DNA of 64,000 bases from Capniomyces stellatus. Lineage: Eukaryota; Kickxellomycota; Harpellomycetes; Harpellales; Legeriomycetaceae. A program made the position numbers and the translations under genes. Every line of letters starts with the position of its first letter. Position 1 is the first letter of the stretch. The notes under the pieces are model-generated. The model saw only the letters and a program-made list of their open reading frames with translations, did not search any database and was not told the origin of the DNA. Shown here one piece after another: positions 59,701-64,000 of the stretch. Where the stretch lies: contig LUVW01000023.1 in assembly GCA_001661515.1 (NCBI GenBank), forward strand, positions 376,479 through 440,478. The letters run 5' to 3'.

Positions 59701-60297
59701 CCAAAAGTTCTATTTATACAGCGGTTTAATAGGATATGTAAAGAGCCAGTGTGTGTGTGTGTGTGAATCAGAATTACTTGAAATTATAGTAATTATATAC
59801 AGTGGATAAACGGGTTAAGACTGACTAAAGATTTTCAATTTTTTTTTCACAGTTCACATTACGAGTGACTCAAGTTTATAGCAACGCATTTTTACCTTTT
59901 CAATACTAGAGCAAGCTTAAGCTTAGATTCAAAAATAACCCCAGTGAATTAATGTGAATAACCGAATGCTATACCCTTGTGGAAATCCAAGTTTCCGAGA
60001 AATAATACATTAAGCCCAATTCTCAAATCGCGATCATAGTTAACAAAGACTCAAAGCTTTAATTGGAGTATCCACTTAGTTGTATCTTCGACAGTATATC
60101 TTTAATTTTTGTCATTTGTCTCTATTATATTGGAAAGGTATTTAAAGGGGAGAAACAGAAGAACAAAGCCATCCAAAATATCTTGCTTTCCTCAAGCTAT
60201 CCTAACAATTAGTACAAAAAAGTATAGTTATATACAAAGAAAAACATAACTCCAGTTGATTATCTTGAGCAAAACCTAAGCAAAATAAGAGAAAAAA
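56800..60297. other. 3.5-kb non-coding region
   Basis: AT-rich, between two divergent secreted-protein genes. Short ORFs (57553-57912 +, 58281-58466 +, 59019-59258 -, 59426-59611 +) have no recognised motif; the 59019-59258 product begins with a signal-peptide-like stretch but has no other support. A (TG)n tract occurs near 59750-59764. Confidence 0.45.
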
Positions 60298-60885
60298 ATG
60301 AAATTGAACGTATTTGAGATATTGGTTGTTCTTCAACTTGCTAGCGCAGCTAGAATAATATCTACTAACACGGACGTTGAACGACCAGTAGTAGCACCAA
60401 GAAATGTGACACCTTTTAAGAAAAGGAAAGTAGAACCTGAAGCTGGCTCAAGTGAAGAACCGGCTATGGAATTGAAAGATTCTGGAGATGCAGATGCTGG
60501 AGAAGTAGAAAATGGAGAAGTAGCAGATGAAAGAGTATCAGATGGAGGAGAAACAGTTGTAGGAGAAGCAGATGGAGGAGAAGATGGTAACAGTGAATCA
60601 CACACTTTTACTGAAGAGGAACTGAAAGAAATTGCTAAAATTGTTGATGAAGCAAATGCAGTTGATGCAAGCGGATTTGAGCAAGAAGATTATGATAGAC
60701 TAAGGGAAGATATAGAAAATAAAATCAAGCAAGTCAAAGAAACCGGTACATTTAAAGATGATAGCATTGGCGCACATGGCGAAGATGAAGGCGAGGTTAA
60801 TGGTGAGAATGGCGAGGACCCAGAAACTCGTACCGACGCCGATATCGATTTTACAAGCGATGATTCTGCTGAACCAGAAACCTAA
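60298..60885 (+). CDS. Small secreted acidic protein
   Basis: 195 aa, one exon, unrecognised. The first ~18 residues (KLNVFEILVVLQLASAA) look like a signal peptide. The next region has a dibasic cluster (KKRKVEPE) that could be a processing site, then Gly/Glu/Asp/Val-rich low-complexity sequence (about 55-100). A predicted amphipathic helical region follows (EEELKEIAKIVDEANAV ... LREDIENKIKQVKET, about 103-150), then an acidic tail. No Cys in the mature part. An A-rich leader precedes the ATG, as in other genes here, and a typical AATAAA-like signal follows near 61000. It may be an extracellular or surface protein; no function assigned. Confidence 0.65.
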   Translation: MKLNVFEILVVLQLASAARIISTNTDVERPVVAPRNVTPFKKRKVEPEAGSSEEPAMELKDSGDADAGEVENGEVADERVSDGGETVVGEADGGEDGNSESHTFTEEELKEIAKIVDEANAVDASGFEQEDYDRLREDIENKIKQVKETGTFKDDSIGAHGEDEGEVNGENGEDPETRTDADIDFTSDDSAEPET

Positions 60886-62443
60886 AGTCAAAACTATTTT
60901 ATTTACAAAAGAGTCAAGATTTGTAGTCTGACTGGTATTATGCATGTTTTTTTATGCTATAGTTTACGACTATTACTCTAAATATTCATATTGCTACTGG
61001 AAAATAAAAAGCAAATATCAACAGACTACTTACGATTACTGTTGTTTAAAGTAATGATTACTCTCAATAAGGCATTTACTCGGTAATAATAGTCGAGAGT
61101 CCTTTGAAAGCTTTGGGCGATGGTTTGTAAAATAAATAAACTAGATTTGCTTTAAATGAAAAGGAAAATACGCTATTAGGAAGCGGACTACCAGTTTACT
61201 GAGCTCGATACAAAAGGTTCATTGTATTTAATCTAACAGTAGTTGTTAGTAGTATTGGTACAGTGCCTTGGCAAACCATTAAATAACATTGAAGTTGTGT
61301 TCATTACTTTTAATTAAAAAGAAACCAAACACATGGTGGCTCGTCAGTGATGTCAGCAAGAATGGTAGTACAATAAAAGGATAATATTTTAATAAATTGC
61401 AAAGCTGGTAATACGAACTTAATCAATTGCGCAATTATTATATCGAATAAAAGTTTTAATAGAGTAAAACAAGGTCATGACTTATAATATCAACCCAACG
61501 ATTAATCGCATTTGTTACTATTGAGATAAGCGATTAATCACTATCTATATTTATACAAATATTATTTCCATTCCTAGTAATAAAAGTCAAATTGAAACAT
61601 AATAGTTTTCCCACGGCGCTCATTATTTACAAAATGAGAAACGTCCCTCAACTAACCCGATACCATCTCAATTCCCACCACGCATCAATTCCCAAAACGC
61701 ATCGACTCCCAACACGCATCGACTCCCAACACGCATCTACTTGCATCATACACATACATTCCCACCACGCATCGTCTCCTACCACATATATTCCCGCATT
61801 ACCAGTCATGTTAAGATGTCAGTTTGTCAAATTCATTGAACAGATCAATACTGGGCATAAAACTTTTTAACATAATTTTGAACTTGCAACACATTTGAAA
61901 GTTAGAGTGTTGCTGCAAAAGCAAACACTCTTAGTTGATAGTCTTTCCAAGTAATAATTTGATACTCGCCGATTATAACCTCAGACCCCATTTTATCAAG
62001 AATCAACACAGAATCTACACTTTTACAAATCCATTTATTTACCAAATTGCCATTCACATGCTGGAAAACTGGAATCAAGCACACTCTAAATTGTGCATAA
62101 ACTCAGTAATAATAAAATAGAGTAGGCTGTAAACGATAATATTGTGCTATATTATCACTTTTTTTTTGTTGAACAATATTTTCTTTTGATTTTGATTTTC
62201 TACAACTGATTAAATGGAAATTGTTGTCATCAGCGCATTTCAATGTTAGGACAAAACAAAATTTATTTATTTCTAGACAAACCATTGATATTCAAAATCT
62301 ATACAAGTACCGGTCATCAAGACAAATCTCATCAAAGTACCAAAAACTATAACCAGAATTCTTTTCTGCTAAAACCAATACCAATTTTCGAGTAAAAAAA
62401 AACACAAAACAAACCAGTTTAAGCTGAACAACCAGCTTCAAAA
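60886..62443. other. 1.6-kb non-coding region with tandem repeat
   Basis: AT-rich, no gene recognised. Contains the C/A-rich 17-bp repeat at about 61672-61795. Purine/A-rich leader before the protease ATG. Confidence 0.5.
61672..61795 (+). repeat. 17-bp degenerate tandem repeat (CATCGACTCCCAACACG)
   Basis: Several copies of a CATCGACTCCCAACACG-type unit, the central ones perfect and the outer ones diverged. An ORF across it (61592-61870) is probably a by-product. Confidence 0.8.
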
Positions 62444-63325
62444 ATGATTTCTGTATCCAAACTAGCTCTGCTGTTCACAACGCTGTTGATTCATGAGTCA
62501 ATCGCATCAGTCAACACACTTAGTAAGCGAATTGTTGGTGGGATATATGTATCACCTCGGGTTTTCCCTCAAATTGGTAGACTTATGATATCCACAGAAC
62601 CTGGTGCTGTAAAGCCTTGTGGTGCAACTTTGATAACAGATAAACTACTCCTTACCGCAGCCCACTGCTTCAACACTGTAAATGGCCAAGTTGAAGTTAC
62701 AGACGATACATTTGTAGTTCTTGGAGCCATTGGATCTGTAAGCAATAATGATAAATATCAAATTGAAAGGGTCACCATACATCGAAATTTTACATCCGGA
62801 AAAGAAGGAAATCTGAATGACATAGCGATGGTCAAGTTGAAAAAAGCTACCACAATCGCACCTGCAAAAATATATTCGGGAGAAATAACATTAGACTTGA
62901 AGCTGGTTGCTGCTGGTTGGGGTGTTACCAATATAACAACAGGTGAATTATCAGAAAGATTAAAAATGGTCCGAGTTACTCAATCAAATACAGCATTATG
63001 TGGAGCACTATCCAGCTTTTGGCGGAATTCAAAAAACAATGATCTAATTTGTGCTGATACTGATAAGAAGCCAACAGTTTGCACAGGTGATTCCGGAGGA
63101 CCGCTGTTTGTACCAATCATTCATGAACATATATTAGTTGGTGTTTCAAGCTTTATTAGTATCCCATACAAGCAATCAAACTATGAATTTAATTGTGGAC
63201 TTCCAGGGACTAGAGCCTACTTCACCCGTGCATACAAGCACATTGACTGGATTAGGGCTACAGCCGGGAGTGAATCAGACAAAATAACAACAATAGACGC
63301 TGTCCCACCAAGACCTACCATTTAG
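62444..63325 (+). CDS. Secreted S1-family (chymotrypsin-fold) serine protease
   Basis: 293 aa, one exon. Signal peptide about 1-21, a short propeptide ending LSKR (29), then IVGG at 30, the usual zymogen activation site. Catalytic triad: H74 in LTAAHC, D126 in NDIAMVKL, S217 in TGDSGGP. The GWG oxyanion-side motif (AAGWG) and paired Cys (C59/C75, C186/C204, C213/C246) fit the fold. The S1-pocket position equivalent to trypsin Asp189 is Thr211 (KPTVCTGDSGG), so Lys/Arg specificity is not expected and a chymotrypsin- or elastase-like preference is more likely. A ~25-residue extension follows the last helix (YKHIDWIRA). S1 proteases are patchy in fungi and common in insect-associated lineages; horizontal origin cannot be judged here. 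It is likely secreted and active on host or environmental protein. Confidence 0.93.
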   Translation: MISVSKLALLFTTLLIHESIASVNTLSKRIVGGIYVSPRVFPQIGRLMISTEPGAVKPCGATLITDKLLLTAAHCFNTVNGQVEVTDDTFVVLGAIGSVSNNDKYQIERVTIHRNFTSGKEGNLNDIAMVKLKKATTIAPAKIYSGEITLDLKLVAAGWGVTNITTGELSERLKMVRVTQSNTALCGALSSFWRNSKNNDLICADTDKKPTVCTGDSGGPLFVPIIHEHILVGVSSFISIPYKQSNYEFNCGLPGTRAYFTRAYKHIDWIRATAGSESDKITTIDAVPPRPTI

Positions 63326-64000
63326 TCAGAACCTTGCTAAAAAGAAACATCCAGGTTTAGGACTATTCCCAGATCTAAATCTCTGGATCTTTGGTTATTT
63401 GAGTATTAAGTTGAGTATATTTGACTAAATTGAATGTCTGGAGCTATGAGAACATACAACCCAAGCCTCATTTGATTCCAAGCTTAACATTCTATTCATT
63501 ACACCAGTACTTTATTCCTTGTTTGAGAGATTGTACTGAATAAAAATATTTTGTTACACCCAGTTATCGTACTGTTGCATGTCCATTAGTCTAGCTGTAG
63601 CTTAGTTTATCCAACCAATGGTTTGCCTTGAAATTGGCTGGCGGGTTTTTGTATACTAACAGTATTTTTTATTTAGGCCACGTTTCGTTTGCTGAACACA
63701 CATGGGTTGGTTTCCAGGAATTTGGAAAGCAAATCATCAGAAGTCACTAATGAAATGTCTCTTGCCTTTGAAATATTTATCCTGTATTTTTCTCCTGATT
63801 AAAGCTAAAAGTACGACCAGTATTTTTTTTATTTTTTAGTTTTATTTGTGCTATAAAAACAAGTAAAGTGTTGAACCTAAATATTCAAAGTATTGGTTTA
63901 GCGACGAGTTGGATGTAGAAGGGAATATTGCTTTACACTGGTAGTCAGTCGATCAGTTGGTTTTGTCCATATTTTACTTTTAATTTACTCAGCATCAACA
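63326..64000. other. Downstream flank of the protease gene
   Basis: Non-coding to the window edge; AT-rich, nothing recognised. Confidence 0.5.

Noticed and set aside
61592..61870. 92-aa ORF with His/Pro/Thr repeats
   Set aside because: It is a translation of the 17-bp tandem repeat; no signal peptide or flanking coding evidence.
1..64000. CRISPR array, bacterial operons or plasmid/phage features
   Set aside because: The DNA is clearly eukaryotic (spliceosomal introns, Pol III tRNAs, GPI signals); the tandem repeats lack spacer organisation.

Overview
The window looks like nuclear DNA of an AT-rich, early-diverging fungus. The fungal signature comes from a CRH-type GPI-anchored GH16 wall transglycosylase, a C-4 methylsterol oxidase (ERG25), an AA11-type chitin-active LPMO, short GT-AG introns (mostly GTAAGT donors) and long AT-rich intergenic DNA. 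The secreted S1 (chymotrypsin-fold) protease and the chitin-directed LPMO suggest an insect-associated lineage such as Kickxellomycotina/Harpellales or Entomophthoromycotina. That placement is an inference from gene content, not a phylogeny.

Layout. 0-23.6 kb is relatively gene-dense: ribonucleotide reductase small subunit (-), a six-BRCT Brc1/Rtt107-like repair scaffold (+), an AA11-like LPMO (-), tRNA-Trp(CCA), a 7-TM RTA1-like protein in three exons (+), a four-exon TPR protein (-), proteasome subunit RPN9 (+, three exons), tRNA-Arg(CCT), RNA cytidine acetyltransferase KRE33/NAT10 (+) and ERG25 (-, two exons). An 8.1-kb non-coding desert (23.6-31.7 kb) follows, ending at a forkhead transcription factor (+). 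Then come CRH1-like GH16 (-, three exons, the first coding exon only 6 nt), a second desert (35.1-39.9 kb), an F-box/beta-propeller protein (+) and an RCK/MAK/Ime2-type kinase with a long tail (-). At 48.5-52.4 kb lie two membrane-signalling genes on the minus strand: a 7TM-RGS receptor broken by three in-frame stops, and a Swf1-like DHHC palmitoyltransferase. The last 10 kb hold three secreted-protein genes: a very acidic tandem-repeat protein, a small acidic protein and the S1 protease.

How the genes relate. RNR2 and the BRCT protein are divergent and both serve DNA replication and repair. RPN9, KRE33, ERG25 and the tRNAs are housekeeping genes. CRH1, the LPMO and the three secreted genes act at the wall or outside the cell. 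No operon-like or biosynthetic cluster is evident.

Most interesting signals: (1) the receptor-RGS gene keeps one reading frame over 636 codons and shows seven TM segments only if one TGA, one TAA and one TAG are read through; (2) in the long genes on both strands the coding strand flips from G-rich in the 5' half to C-rich in the 3' half; (3) a 408-bp higher-order repeat in the acidic secreted protein. Exon models were built by hand from splice signals and reading phase; every model with introns sums to a whole number of codons.
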